Below, piece by piece: positions 1-13,200 of a stretch of DNA of 64,000 nt (positions within the stretch are counted from its first letter, which is position 1; each line of letters opens with the position of its first letter). A program made the position numbers and the translations under genes. Source of the DNA: Hyperoodon ampullatus (taxonomy: Eukaryota > Chordata > Mammalia > Artiodactyla > Ziphiidae); assembly GCA_949752795.1 (NCBI GenBank), contig OX457058.1, forward strand, positions 35,032,587-35,096,586. The letters are read 5' to 3'. The notes under the pieces were generated by a model. It searched no databases. It was not told where the DNA came from and saw nothing but the letters and a program-made list of their open reading frames with translations.

Positions 1-2101
1 TTATAAGTACTCCTAGCACTTATAACTAAAAGTTACAATAGACGCCTTTGAAACTGTTTGGAGCTCAGGTACAGAAGATAGTTATCCATTGTCACGTCTC
101 CTCATCCTGGCACTGTGCAAGGCTCTCTTGTTTCCATATACTTTCTCTTCTCCCACCACCACTCCCATTACAATCCCCCAGAGACACCTATTTATTGTTT
201 ATATGTCCTTAAATATACATCTGTCTTATGGAATTTTGTTTTGTGTGTATCTGTTTTGACTAAATTAATGATACTGTGTTTTAAGACCTGTTCTGTTTTC
301 TACTTTTCTCACTCAACATTACATTTCTGAGAACTACCCTTGTACTGTTGCTTCTTTCTTCTGTAAAATATTCCATTGCTTGTACATTCTACTTATTTCC
401 TGTCCTGGGGTACCTAGGGGTACCTCTGATGACAATAAACTTTCTAACTGGGAAAATAAGCACTGTCTATACAGAGAGGAACAAAACTCTCCGCGCCTAC
501 ATCTCCCTCTGCCTCATAAGCCTTCAAAGAAGAAGGAATGGAGACTTATTCCTGATTCTATTAAATTCAATTTGTACAGTCTCTGAGGAAAGTGAACATT
601 CCACAAGCTATAAACTTAAAAAACAACTCACAAAATGATGCTTCTAACTTCCTGAAAGATTTGATTCCAAGTTTCCTGTCACTACATAAGTGTCATGTTA
701 AGTTTTTTAAAAAGTAATTTTTCAAAACCAGAATGAGCTCTTCACCAAAAAAAAAAAAAAAAAAAAAAAAACCACACAAAAAAAAAACAAACAAAAAAAC
801 CCCAAAGTTAAGTTCTCAGCCTCAGCCAACTGGTCTAAAGTTCTAAAAATACATTTAAAGGTCCAACTGCTGAGAGGAATCTGGTTTTATAAACCAATAG
901 ACAGCTTTCTACAAGTCAAGGCTTAAATGTAAGCTGAGTGTAGAAGGACAGACTGGTATGCGTTATAAAAAGCAAGGTCAAAACCACAGGAACGAAAATC
1001 CAAATGGAGTCAGTAAAATATTACTTGGGTGCCAATATCTGCCAGAAAGTCTGCAATATCAGATGACAGTGGCAATCTTGGCACTTTCTCCAAACTAATC
1101 TCAAGTATCCCACATAGATGATTGCAGACAAGACCAGGAAAGTCCATCCAAATACCTTGGAGACCAGCGAGCTAATTTTCCTGATTACACCAAAAACCCT
1201 GAAATGCCATTTAACACAAATCATGTAGATTTGATTACTAACATAATTAAATTTTGGTAATGCTTTCCTTGTGGGTTTTATGTGTATGTTTTTATTTTTC
1301 CCCAAGACAATAACAGAATGAGATTACAGCTCCTTGAGTTAAAGAAAAAAATCTTTGCTCTAAATGGAAACATATTTCTAGGAGGAGACAAGGAGCATAC
1401 AGGTGTTTATAATTTGGGGAGAGACAATTAATTTTCCTCTTTAATTTTGTAGCAGTACAGAGCTAGCTAAAAGAGAAAGAAATAAGGCAGACTGCCTTCC
1501 TACATTATGAACAAATGTATTGAAATTCTGCCGGTGTACAGAAAGTGGAAGGATATTGGGAGACCCCCAAAAGGAGCCTAAAATGTTCCTTCTGTCCTTA
1601 CAGCCAACGCTACCTATGGTGGACAGTCACACAGCCAGGTGCTTCCAATGTAGGTTCCAGCAGGACTGATTGTGTCCTTCCTTGGGCACCAGCTATGAGA
1701 AACATCTATTCTCCTCCCAAGAACTGAATCAACTGAACTAATAAGCTTAGTCCCATTATACATGTCCCTCCCAGAATGGAAAGCTTCTCTTTTAACTTAG
1801 GTGTCCAAATGAGAACGTCTCTGTGTGTGTGAGAGCTAGGGAATAAATTAAAAAGAAAGATATATTTGTTTTTCTGATGGGTAAGAATTAAAAATCCCCC
1901 CTATCTCTTGGCTTTTATTTTGGAGTCCATGAGAGACATGCAAACATGTTTCCAGCTCTTTGCCCAAAGTAAAGGGTGTTTTCTAAATCCAGTTTTCACC
2001 TATGTTCAAGCATAAAACAAATGCACATTCATTAAAACCACTGCATTCCAGGCCACTGAGTAAGATGCTGTGTGGTTACACATCTCTAATTACCACGCTA
2101 A
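1..2101. other. ADAMTSL3 intron beyond the exon at 2429
   Basis: Apart from the A-rich run at 745-800 I recognise nothing firm. 180-400 faintly resembles a reversed old L1 3' region. 900-2090 shows no gene, splice-flanked coding segment or clear repeat. Confidence 0.5.
745..800. repeat. A-rich run
   Basis: About 25 uninterrupted A, then 'accacacaaa' and more A-rich sequence. No SINE body is recognisable before it. Confidence 0.8.
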
Positions 2102-2335
2102 TTTTTTTTAACATCTTTATTGGAGTATAATTGCTTTACAATGTTGTGTTAGTTTCTGCTGGATAACAAAGTGAGTCAGCTATATGTACACATATATCCT
2201 CATATCCCCTCCCTCTTGCGTCTCCCTCCCTCCCACCCTCCCTATCCCACCCCTCTAGGTGGTCACAAAGCACAAAGCTGATCTCCCTGTGCTATGCGGC
2301 TGCTTCCCACTAGCTATCTATTTTACATTTGGTAG
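2102..2335 (-). mobile_element. 5'-truncated L1, 3' end
   Basis: T-run, 'taacatctttattggagtat', then the 3' UTR in reverse. The exact 11-bp duplication 'taccacgctaa' lies at 2091-2101 and 2336-2346. It lies about 90 bp from the exon at 2429 and is in sense with the host gene. Confidence 0.92.
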
Positions 2336-2428
2336 TACCACGCTAACTTTAAAGTCAGCTTCAAAAAAGCAAACGTGTCATTTCTAACTCTGAGCTCTAA
2401 ATATTCATGAACAAAGTCTGTGCCTCAC

Positions 2429-2540
2429 CTCCTCCACATGTCACAGTGCAGGGAAAGAAGTCAGTTTGTCTCCACTGATGACTGATTGGCTGGTAAAAGA
2501 AGAACTGGACCACGCTGTCCTTGGCCGCAGTGTACCTGGT
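2429..2540 (-). CDS. ADAMTSL3: ADAMTSL3 internal exon: spacer end and start of a TSP1 repeat
   Basis: A 112-nt exon made of 37 codons plus one base, starting in phase 0. The acceptor is 'tctctgtccag' and the donor is 'gtgagg'. It reads TRYTAAKDSVVQFFFYQPIS, then a Trp-containing segment, and ends FFPCTVTCGGG. This finishes the spacer and opens a thrombospondin type-1 repeat with its C-x3-C-GGG signature. It follows directly from MADFIFK of the exon at 23141-23298. The following exon, which should carry the rest of the repeat, is not in the 2428 bases beyond it, so it must lie outside the window. Confidence 0.9.
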
Positions 2541-4468
2541 CTGGACAGAGACAACTTTGATAACATATTCGCATGCAAGGAGCTAGTGCCTTTAACATCT
2601 TTCAACATCAGGTGAACACAAGTCACCTACGTAGACAAACACATCTATCACAATAAACTCTGGTACATGAAGATTCCCAGAATTTTAAGATGTGACAGCA
2701 TTTCGATTAGATTTGTCATAGATGGGATCTCAGAAGATCTTTGACCAATCTCCTTGGAGTCATTTTTCCAGATAATTCTATGCCTGTGAATGAGTTCACA
2801 AAAATGTAGGTGTATTTTTAGTTTATTTATTTAAGTTTTATTTTTCTTCTCAATACATTTGATTTTAGTTTCCATGAGAACAGGAAATGAGACAGGAAAT
2901 GTAATTTGGGTTTGCTTACAACATGGCACAAACTGCGATTCTTACATTTATAATAACAACATCTTTAAGCATCTTTAAGCAGATCCTTCTGAAAAATCCT
3001 TCTGAAAGCACAACTATAGAAACTCAAATGTACACAAATCCATGGTGTTTGCATAGAAGCCTTCCAGTATCTAATTAAAATAGAGGAGGGGAACCACTGA
3101 GAGTGAGCAAGCGGTTATAGACAGAGGTAAGTTTACTTTCAGGATATTTTACTCAGGCAGCAAGTCCTCTCCCTACTTTTTTTTTCCTTCCCTCGTGATT
3201 GAACAAATGAATGAATTGAGGAAAAGTCCCAGAACACAACACAAAGAGAAAAAGAGAGGGAAAACAAAGGTAAGCTGTGGGAGATAGATCCAGAAATGCC
3301 AGCATCACATGGAGTTCAAGAGAAAGAATAGAAAAAATAATGAAAAGGTGATATTTGATTACATCATTGTTGAGAATTTCCTAGACCTTACGAAAAACAG
3401 AAGTACTCAGTCTAAAAATATTCATAAAGTTCTGAGCAGACATTGTAAAGAATACAACAACAAGGGTAAAGAGAAATTCTGGAAGTTATCAGAAAGAAAA
3501 AAAATGATTCCCTACAAAGGAGTGAGAATCAGAATGACATCAGATTTCTCACGGGCAATAATGGATGCAAGAAAACAAAAGCATACCTTCAAAGTGATGA
3601 GGGAGAATAATTTTTAATCTAGAATTCTACAACCAAATTATTCATTGCTAATCAATTGTCAACTTATAAACAATCTATGATCAAATTATCAATCAGTAAT
3701 CAGTGAAATAAAGTTTTTCTCAGACACAAAATGACAGAAACTTTACCACTCAGAAACTCTCACTAGGAAAAAAAAAAAAACTATGAAAGGATATACTGAA
3801 AAAGAAGTAATATAAATCCACAAGAAAGTAGTGAGATGTAAGAAGCAGTAATGATGAAATAAATCAGTAAAGCTTATTAGTAAATCTAAATAAGGGTTGA
3901 CCGAAAAAGAAAACTTTGATGTATTTAATTATAAAACGGTAAAAAGAAACTATACAATTATAAAATGGTGAAAAATTCCAGACACAAGATGTGTGTGGAG
4001 GGAGGGAGGGGCAGGGTTACAGTGATGGGATGAGGATAGCACAGAAAAGACTTCTAAGTAGTTTTGCTTCTGGCTATGGAAGAACGGTTTGTTTCTGATG
4101 AATCCTCCCACTGAGAATAAGTAAAAGTGCTGCATAAAATACTTTTTAATGTATTTGAAGGCATCAGAAAACTACCATAGTAGTGAGGATGTGCAGGGCC
4201 AATATCACAGACACAAAGGAAGCCCAGACATGTGAGCATAACATTTGGTACCACCTTTAGTACCACCTTTCTGCTCAAGACATTTTCTATTTTACAAGTG
4301 GTGACTGAGCAGCTGAGAAACTGAGCAGGCCTGTCATCAGACTCAAGTGGCTGAGGCAGCAAAACCTGGAGCTCCAGGCCCGCCAAGGTGAGGAGTCTTG
4401 GTAAACAGCCCAGGCTCTCAGCTAGGACCCCAGAAAGCTGTATCCTAGGAATAAGAGTAGACTGGAAA

Positions 4469-4862
4469 GGACTTCCCTGGTGGCGCAGCAGTTAAGAATC
4501 TGCCTGCCAATGCAGGGGACATGGGTTCAAGCCCTGGTCTGGGAAGATCCCATTTGCCACGGAGCAACTAAGCCTGTATACCACAACTACTGAGCCTGTG
4601 CTCTAAAGCCCATGAGCCACAACTACTGAGCCCATGCACCACAACTACTGAAGGCCATGTGCTCTACGGCCCATGTGCAGCAACTACTGAGCCCACATGC
4701 TGCAACTACTGAAGCCTGCATGCCTAGAGCCTGTGCTCCACCACAAGATAAGCTACTGCAGTGAGAAGCCCGCACACTGCAACGAAGAGTAGCCCCCACT
4801 CACCACAACTAGAGAAAGGCCGTGTGCAGCAACGAAGACCCAACGCAGCCAAAAAAAAAAAT
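4469..4862 (+). mobile_element. CHR-type SINE, expanded
   Basis: 'ggacttccctggtggcgcag' head and 'caacgcagcc' plus A-tail end. It is longer than the others (about 394 bp) because the 'cacaactactgagcc' motif recurs several times between 4570 and 4720. The duplication 'actggaaa' flanks it at 4461-4468 and 4863-4870. Confidence 0.88.
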
Positions 4863-5452
4863 ACTGGAAATATTCCAGTTTTCAAAGGGAATGATGCCCA
4901 GATTCAAATTATTTCAGTCCCATGGATGAAGGTGATTAGCTGCTAACCTGTCTTCTAGAAGCAATAATTAATCCAGTCTCAAATGGTATCTATAATCTTT
5001 CCTCTACTATATGCAGCAAAACTTTAACCCTAGATATACAACAAAGATAAAATTTAACACCAACCAAAAAGGTGAGAAAATAGACATATAATCAGAAAAA
5101 TAGGAAATCCAGATATGGGCATTAACTGATAGAAACTTAAAAATGTAAGTATACCACTACCATTTCCTGTAACTCTGGCCTTGGCTTCATGTCTTGTTTC
5201 CCGGCTTGAGGGCCTAGCAACACCTCATTCTATTCCCATGGTCAAAAAACATGTGTTAGCACATAGCTTTCGCCTCAGGCTCTGTTTTTAAGAACACTTA
5301 GACAAAGATACTGTGACTAAATGACAAGATGGAGAATTTCACCAGAAACAAAGAAACTGTAACAAAAATAAAATGTGATTGTACAAATAAAAAGCAAAAT
5401 AATTTAAATAATTCTCTCAATGAGTAGACTTAGTAGACTAGACTGGGGTTCA

Positions 5453-5645
5453 GCAAATATTATCTTAAAGAACCGGATAGTAAAAGTGAGTTTTCAGGCC
5501 ATGTTATCTCAGTTGCAATTATTCAACTTTGCTGGTGTAATGCAAAAGCAGCCACAAGTAATATATAAATAAATGGGGGTAGCTGTGAACTTCATTTACA
5601 AAGACAGTTGGTCAGCTTGCTGGTCATAATCTGCTGACTTTTGGA
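5453..5645 (-). mobile_element. hAT-type non-autonomous element, copy B
   Basis: Same family as at 50098, reversed: 'ggttcagcaaatattatctt', 'ccggatagtaaaagtgag', 'ataatctgctgac'. Confidence 0.6.
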
Positions 5646-6738
5646 TTATATACACCTATTCAGAGAATTAGCAAACTGACAGATAAAAAGAAAATGGAAA
5701 TTAGACATTTGAGATAAAGGTATAATTGTAGTCCCAGAAAAAGAGAATAAGATAGAAGCTATATCTGAAGAGGTAATAAATGAGAAAATCTTCCAAAACT
5801 GATGATGGATATCAAGCTACAGATTCATGAAGCACCAGGAACCTCAAGCAGAAGAAAGTTATTAATTATATCAGAAGAAAGTTATTAATTATAAAGTTAT
5901 CAATTATATCAAATTGATGAAAATCAAAAACAAAGAGAAAACACTTGAAAGCAGGCAAAGAAAAAAGACACATTACCTTCTAAGGAACAAAAATAAGACT
6001 GACAGCTGAATTCTCAACAGAATAAATGGAAGCCAGAAGACAATGAGACAATATCTTCAAAGTGCTGAAAGAAAATAGTTTCACAATGATAAAGAGGTCA
6101 AGTCATTAGAAGAGGTAATGATTCTAAATGTGAGTGTACCTAACCACCTAGCCTCAAAATATATAATTCAAAAATTGACAAGAAACAGAAAAAATATAGA
6201 CAAATGCATAGTCATAGTGATAGTTTTACCAGGTCTCTTGTGGTAACTAACAGAATAAGCAGGCAAAAATCAGTAAGGTTATAATTTTGCATAAAACCAT
6301 TAATAAATATGACCTAATTGACATATGTAGAACATTGTGTCCAACATCAGAAGACTACATATCATAGTCTTCCAAAATTTGCTACATTCTGAGCCACAAA
6401 TTAAGTTTTAACAAATTTCAAAACATTAAAATAATATAACATTATTTGACTATAGTAGAATTAAGGTATAAAATGATGAGATTACTTAAAAATTCCCACA
6501 TACTTGGATGCTACACTTCTAAATATTCTGTAAGTCACTATATCACTATATCATATATATCACTATGGAAATTACAATGCAACTTAACTGAATGATGAAG
6601 AAAAAGATTTCACATCAAACTTTGTGGAACAAAATCTAAAGCATACTTTGAGAGAAATTTATAGAGTTAAAAGCATATGTTATGGAAAAACTGGATGAAA
6701 ATCACTGATCTAAACAGCCATCCCCAAAAGTTAGAAAA

Positions 6739-7110
6739 GGACTTCCCTGGTGGTGCAGTGGTTAAGAATCCACCTGCCAATGCAGGGGATTGGCATTGGC
6801 AATGCCAATGTTAGATCGCTGGTCCAGGCAGATTCCACATACCACAGAGCAACTAAGCCCATGCACCACAACTACTGAGTGTGCACTCTAGAGCCTGCAA
6901 GACACAACTACTGGGCCTCCCTGCCACAACTACTGAAGCATGTGCACCTAGAGCCCATGCTCCACAACAAGAGAAGCCACCGCAATGAGAAGCCCACGCA
7001 CTGCAACGAAGAGTAGCCCCCACTCGCCGCAACTAGAGAAAGCCCGGGTGCAGCAATGAAGACCCCATGCAGCCAAAAATAAATTAATAAGTAAATAAAT
7101 TTATATAAAA
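6739..7110 (+). mobile_element. CHR-type SINE with a small palindromic insertion
   Basis: Head 'ggacttccctggtggtgcag', with the 'caacgaagagtagccccc' body and AT-rich tail. Near 6788-6812 the sequence 'cattggcaatgccaatg' forms a self-complementary insert just before the B-box region. 'gttagaa' flanks it at 6730-6736 and 7115-7121. Confidence 0.85.
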
Positions 7111-8592
7111 AAAGGTTAGAAGAATAACATATTGAATCTGGAGAAAGTAGAGAAATGGTAACAATAAAGATAAGAGCAAACATTAATGATATGAGAATGA
7201 AACTACTTTAAAGTGGTTTATAAAGCTAAAAGGTGTTTCTGTGAAAAGTCTCATAAAATTGATAGACCTCCAACATGACTGATTAAGGAAAAAAAAGAGT
7301 AGGGACAAATAATCAAAATTAGGAATGAGAAAGAAGACTCGCTACAGATTCTCCACACAATGAAGAAATAAGACAATACTATAAAAAAATCTATGCCAAT
7401 AACTTTCAAAAAGCTAGTTGAAATAGACAAATTCTTTGAAACAAAACTGACACATAAGGGAATAAAACATCTGACTAGTCAAGTAATAGCAATCTCACAC
7501 AAACTGTTACAGAAAATAAGAACAGAGGAAATACTTCTCAATTTGTTTTATAAACCTAGTGTAAAATTAATACCAAGACCCAAAAAAGACATTACAGGAA
7601 AAAAACAACCCCAAAAACAAAAACCTCTCCTGGAAACAAATACCGAAAAAGAATCATAAATAAAATAATTTAAAATCATTGGGAAAGGGAACAACAGAGG
7701 TTCAAGATGGCAGAGTAGAAGGACGTGTGCTAACTCCCTCTTGCGAGAGCATCAGAATCACAACTAACTGCTGAACAGTCATCGACAGGAAGACACTGGA
7801 ACTCACCAAAAAAGATACCCCACATCCAAAGACAAAGGAGAAGAAACAGTGAGATGGTAGGAGGGGCACAATCACAATAAAATCAAATCCCATAACCACT
7901 GGGTGGGTGACTCACAAACTGGAGAACACTTATACCACAGAAGTCCACCCACTGGAGTGAAGGTTCTGAGCCCTACATCAGGCTTCCCAACCTGGGGGTC
8001 CAGCAATGGGAGGAGGAATTCCCAGAGAATCAGACTGTGAAGGCTAGTGGGATTTAAGTGCAGGACTTCGACAGGACTGGGGGAAACAGAGACTCCACTC
8101 CTGGAGGGCACACACAAAGTAGTGTACACATCAGGACCCAGGTAGAAGGAGCAGTGACCCCATAGGAAACTGAACCAAACCTACTTGCTGGTGTTGGAGG
8201 TTCTCCTGCAGAGGCAGGGTGTGGCTGTGGCTCACCTCAGAACAAGAACACTGGCAGCAGAAGTTCTGTGAAGTACTCCTTGGCATGAGCCCTCCCAGAG
8301 TCCACCATTAGTCACACCAAAGAGCTGTAGCCTCCAGTGCTGGGTCACCTCAGGCCAAACAACCAACAGGGAGGGAACCCAGCCCCACCCATCAGCAGAC
8401 AAGTGGATTACAGTTTTACTGAGCTCTGCTCACCAGAGCAACACCCAGCTCTACCCACCACCAGTCCCTCCCATCAGGAAGGTTGCATAAGCCTCTTAGA
8501 TAGCCTCATCCACCAGAGGGCAGAGAGCAGAAACAAGAACTACAAGCCTTCAGCCTGTAAACGAAAATCACATTCACAGAAAGGCAGACAAA

Positions 8593-9492
8593 ATGAAAAG
8601 GCAGAGGACTACGTACCAGATGAAGGACCAAGATAAAATCCCAGAAAAACAACTAAATCAAGTGGAGATAGGCAACCTTCCAGAAAAAGAATTCAGAATA
8701 ATGATAGTGAAGATGATCCAGGACCTCGGAAAAAGAATGGAGGCAAAGATCAAGAAGATGCAAGAAATATTTAACAAAGACCTAGAAGAATTAAAGAACA
8801 AACAAACAGAGATGAACAATACAATAACTGAAATGAAAAATACACTAGAAGGAATCAATAGCAGAATAACTGAGGCAGAAGAACGGATAAGTGACCTGGA
8901 AGACAGAATGGTGGAAATCACTGCCACAGAACAGAATAAAGAAAAAAGAATGAAAAGAAATGAAGACAGCCTAAGAGACTTCTGGGACAACATTAAATGT
9001 ACCAACATTCACATTATAGGGGTCCCAGAAGGAGAAGAGAGAGAAAGGATCCTAGAAAATATTTGAAGAGATTACAGTCGAAAATTCCCTAATATGGGAA
9101 AGGAAATAGCCACCCAAATCCAAGAAGCATAGAGAGTCCCAGGCAGGACAAACCCAAGGAGAAACATGCCAAGACACATTGTAATCAAAATTGGCAAAAA
9201 TTAAAGACAAAGAAAAATTATTAAAAGCAGCGAGGGAAAAATGACAAATAACATGCAAGGGAACTTGCATAAGGTTAACAGCTGATTTCTCAGCAGAAAC
9301 TCAACAAGCCAGAAGGGAGTGGCATGATATATTAACGGAACGGAAGAACCTACAACCAAGATTACTCTATCCAGCAAGGATCTCATTCAGATTCGATGGA
9401 GAAATCAAAAAAGCTTTACAGACAAGCAAAAGCTAAGAGAATACAGAACCACCAAACCAGCTCTACAACAAATGCTAAAGGAACGTCTCTAA
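8593..9492 (+). pseudogene. L1 ORF1 remnant
   Basis: Aligns with the intact ORF1 at 53126 over its whole length, starting MKRQRTTYQMKDQDKIPEKQ. It is open for 157 codons to a stop at about 9064, just after 'ERILENI'. Further stops and frame changes follow, and the remnant ends '[14 protein letters not shown]'. The coiled-coil heptads are still readable. No function is expected. Confidence 0.85.
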
Positions 9493-9813
9493 GTGGGAAA
9501 CACAAGAGAAGAAAAGGATCTACAAAAAGAAACCCAAACCAATTAAGAAAATGGTAATAGGAACATACATATCAATAATTACCTTAAATGCGAATGAATT
9601 AAGTGCTCCAACCAAGAGACACAGGTTCGCTGCACGGATACATAAGAAAGACCCACATATACGTTGTCTACAAGAGACCCATGTCAGACCTACAGACACA
9701 TACAGGCTGAAAGGAGGGGATGGAAAAAGGTATTCCCTGCAAATGGAAGTCAAAAGAAAGCTGGAGTAGCAATACTCATATCAGATAAAATAGACTTTAA
9801 AATAAAGAATCTT

Positions 9814-10035
9814 GGGCTTCCCTGGTGGCGCAGTGGTTGAGAGTCCGCCTGCCGATGCAGGGGACACGGGTTCGTGCCCCGGTCCAGGAAGATCTCACAT
9901 GCCACGGAGCAGCTGGGCCTGTGAGCCATGGCTGCTGAGCCTGGGCGTCCGGAGCCTGTCCTCCACAACGGGAGAGGCCACAATGGTGAGAGGCCCGCGT
10001 ACCGCAAAAAAATAAATAAATAAAAATAAAAAATA
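9814..10035 (+). mobile_element. CHR-2 SINE in the degenerate L1 ORF2
   Basis: 'gggcttccctggtggcgcag' head, B box 'ggttcgtgccccgg', 'gagaggcccgcgtaccgc' end and a tail with A/T runs. The 12-bp duplication 'aaaataaagaat' flanks it at 9799-9810 and 10036-10047. It is cetacean-type, so it postdates the L1 it split. Confidence 0.93.
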
Positions 10036-10107
10036 AAAATAAAGAATGCTACAAGAGACAAGGAAGGACATTACATAATGATCAAGGGATCAATCCAAGA
10101 AGAAGAT

Positions 10108-10200
10108 ATATTATAAAATTACAGTATAATTTAGATTATAAATTATACTTATATATAATTATATTATAAAAATATATTATAAAATTATAAATATATATGC
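10108..10200. repeat. AT-rich expansion within the L1 ORF2 remnant
   Basis: About 90 bp of 'ttataaaattacagt', 'attatactta' and 'tatattataaa' units sit where the intact ORF2 has a short 'acaattgtaaatatttatgc'. This looks like local slippage or unstable tandem growth in an AT-rich codon stretch. Confidence 0.7.
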
Positions 10201-13200
10201 ACCCAACATAGGAGCACCTCAATACATAAGGCAAATGTTAACAGCTATAAAAGAGGAAATCAACAGTAACACAATAATAGTGGGGGGCTTTAACACCTCA
10301 CTTACATCAATGGACAGATCATCCAGACAGAAAATTAATAAGGAAACAAAAGCTTTAAATGACACAATAGACCAGACAGATTTAATTGATATTTATAGGA
10401 CATTCCATCCAAAAACAGCAGATTACACTTTCCTCTCAAGTGCACACAGAACATCCTCCAGTACAGATCACATCTTGGGTCACAAATCAAGCCTCAGTAA
10501 ATTTAAGAAAACTGAAATCATATAAAGCATCTTTTCCGACCACAATGCTATGAGATTAGAAATCTATTACAGGGAAAAAAAAGTAAAGTAAAAAACACAA
10601 ACACACGGAGGCTAAACAAAACATTACTAAATAACCAAGAGATCACTGAAGAAGTCAAAAAGGAAATCAAAAAATACCTAAAGACAAATGACAATGAGAA
10701 CACAATGATCCAAAACCTATAGGATGCAGCAAAAGCGGTTCTAAGAGGGAAGTTTATAGCAATACAATCCTACCTTAAGAAAAAAGAAATATCTCAAATA
10801 AACAATCTAACCTTACACCTAAAGTAACTTGAGAAAGAAGGACAAACAAAACCCAAAGTTAGCAGAAGGAAAGAAATCAAAAAGATCAGAGCAGAAATAA
10901 ATGAAATAGAAACAAAGAAAACAATAGCAAAGATCAATAAAACTAAAAGCTGATTCCTTGAGAAGATAAACAAAATTGATAAACCTTTAGCCAGACTCAT
11001 CAATAAAAAGAGGGAGAGGACTAAAATCAATAAAATTAGAAATGAAAAAGAAGAAGTTACAACAGACACCACAGAAATACAAAGCATCATAAAAGACTAC
11101 TATAAGCAACTCTATGCCAATTAAATGGACAACCTGGGAGAAATGGACAAATTCTTAGAAAGGTATAACCTTCCAAGACTGAACCAAGAAGAAATAGAAA
11201 ATATGAACAGACCAATCACAAGTAATGAAATTGAAACTGTGATTAAAAATCTTCCAAAAAACAAAAGTCCAGGGCCAGAGGGCTTCACAGGTGTATTCTA
11301 ATGAACATTTAGAGAAGAGCTAACACCCATCCCTCTCAAACTCTTTCAAAAAACTGCAGAGGAAGGAACACTCCCAAACTCATTCAACGAGGCCACCATC
11401 ACCCTGATACCAAAACCAGACAGAGATACTACAAAAAAAGAAAATTACAGACGAATATCACTGATGAATATAGATGCAAAAATCCTCAACAAAATACTAG
11501 CAAACAGAATCCAACAACACATTAAAAGGATCATACATCATGATCAAGTGGGATTTATCCCAGGGATGCAAGGATTCTTCAATATATGCAAAACAATCAA
11601 TGTGATACACCATATTAACAAATTGAAAAATAAAAACCATATGATCATCTCAACAGATGCAGAAAAAGCTTTTGACAAAAAGTTTTGACAAAACACCCAT
11701 TTATGATAAAAACTCTCCAGAAAGTGGGCATAGAGGGAACTTACCTACCTCAACATAATAAAGGCCATATATGACAAACCCAGAGCAAACATCATTCTCA
11801 ATGGTGAAAAACTGAAAGCATTTCCGCTAGACCAGGAACAAGACAAGGATGTCCACTCTCGCCACTCTTATGCAACATAGCTTTGGAAGTCCTAGCCACA
11901 GCAATCAGAGAAGAAAAAGAAATAAAAGAAATACAAATTAGAAAAGAAGAAGTAAAACAGTCACTGTTTGCAGATGATATGCTACTATACATAGAGAATC
12001 CTAAAGATGCCACCAGAAAACTACTAGAGCTAATCAATGAATTTGGTAAAGTTTCAGGATACAAAATTAATGCACAGAAATCTCTTGCATTCCTATACAC
12101 TAACAAAGAAAGATCAGAAAGAGAAATGAAGGAAACAATCCCATTCGCCATTGCAACAAAAAGAATAAAATACCTAGGAATAAACCTACCTAAGGAGGTA
12201 AAAGACCTGTATTCAGAAAACTATAAGACACTGATGAAAGAAATCAAAGATGACACAAAAACAGATGGAGAGATATAACATGTTCTTGGATTGGAAGAAT
12301 CAATATTGTGAAAATGACTACACTACCCAAAGCAATCTAAAGGTTCAATGCAATCCCTATCCAATTACCCATGGCATTTTTCACAGAACCAGAACAAAAA
12401 ATCTTAAAATTTGTATGGAGACACAAAAGACCCCGAATAGCCAAAGCAATCTTGAGGGGAGAAAACAGAGCTGGAGGAATCAGGCTGCCTGACTTCAGAC
12501 TATACTACAAAGTGACACTCATCAAAACAATATGGTACTGGCACAAAAACAGAAATATAGATTAATGGAACAGGGTAGAAAGCCCAGAGATAAACCCACC
12601 CACCTATGGTCAACTAATCTATAACAAAAGAGGCAAGGATATACAGTGGAGAAAAGACAGTCTCTTCAATAGGTGGTGCTGGAAAAACTGGACTGCTATT
12701 TGTAAAAGAATGTAATTAGAACGCTCCCTAACACTATACACAAAAATAAACTCAAAATAGATTAGAGGCCTAAATGTAAGACCGGACACTATAAAACTCT
12801 TAGAGGAAAACATAGGAAGAACACTCTTTGACATAAATCACAGCAAGATCTTTTTTGACCCACCTCCTAGAGTAATGGAAATAAAAGCAAAAATAAACAA
12901 ATGGGACCTAATGAAACTTCAAAGCTTTTGCACAGTAATGGAAACCATAAACAAGACGAAAAGACAACCCTTAGCATGGGAGAATATATTTGCAAACAAA
13001 TCAACGGACAAAGGATTAATCTCCAAAATATATACAGCTCATGTAGCTCAATATTAAAAAAACAAACAACCCAATCCAAAAATGGGCAGAAGACCTAAAT
13101 AGACATTTCTCCAAAGAAGACATACAGATGGCCAAGAGGCACATGAAAAGATGCTCAACATCACTAATTATTTGAGAAATGCAAATCAAAACTACAATGA

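Larger units (their letters stand above)
3230..7680 (+). mobile_element. Old HAL1/L1M-like block, left part
   Basis: Strongly decayed LINE sequence in plus orientation. An ORF1-like piece lies at 3309-3617, ending 'MTSDFSRAIMDARKQKHTFKV', a degenerate form of the L1 C-terminal domain. Another ORF1-like piece lies near 5940-6120. ORF2-like pieces lie at 6300-6720 ('ygDLIDICRT' type) and 7200-7640 (a 'KLIPRPKKDITGK' readout at 7393-7659). SINEs at 4469 and 6739 and a hAT fossil at 5453 interrupt it. Subfamily naming is uncertain, and two elements may be abutted here. Confidence 0.6.

Noticed and set aside
9814..10035. tRNA gene suggested by the A/B-box sequence
   Set aside because: It is the tRNA-derived head of a CHR SINE with tail and target duplication. 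The same applies to the other SINEs.
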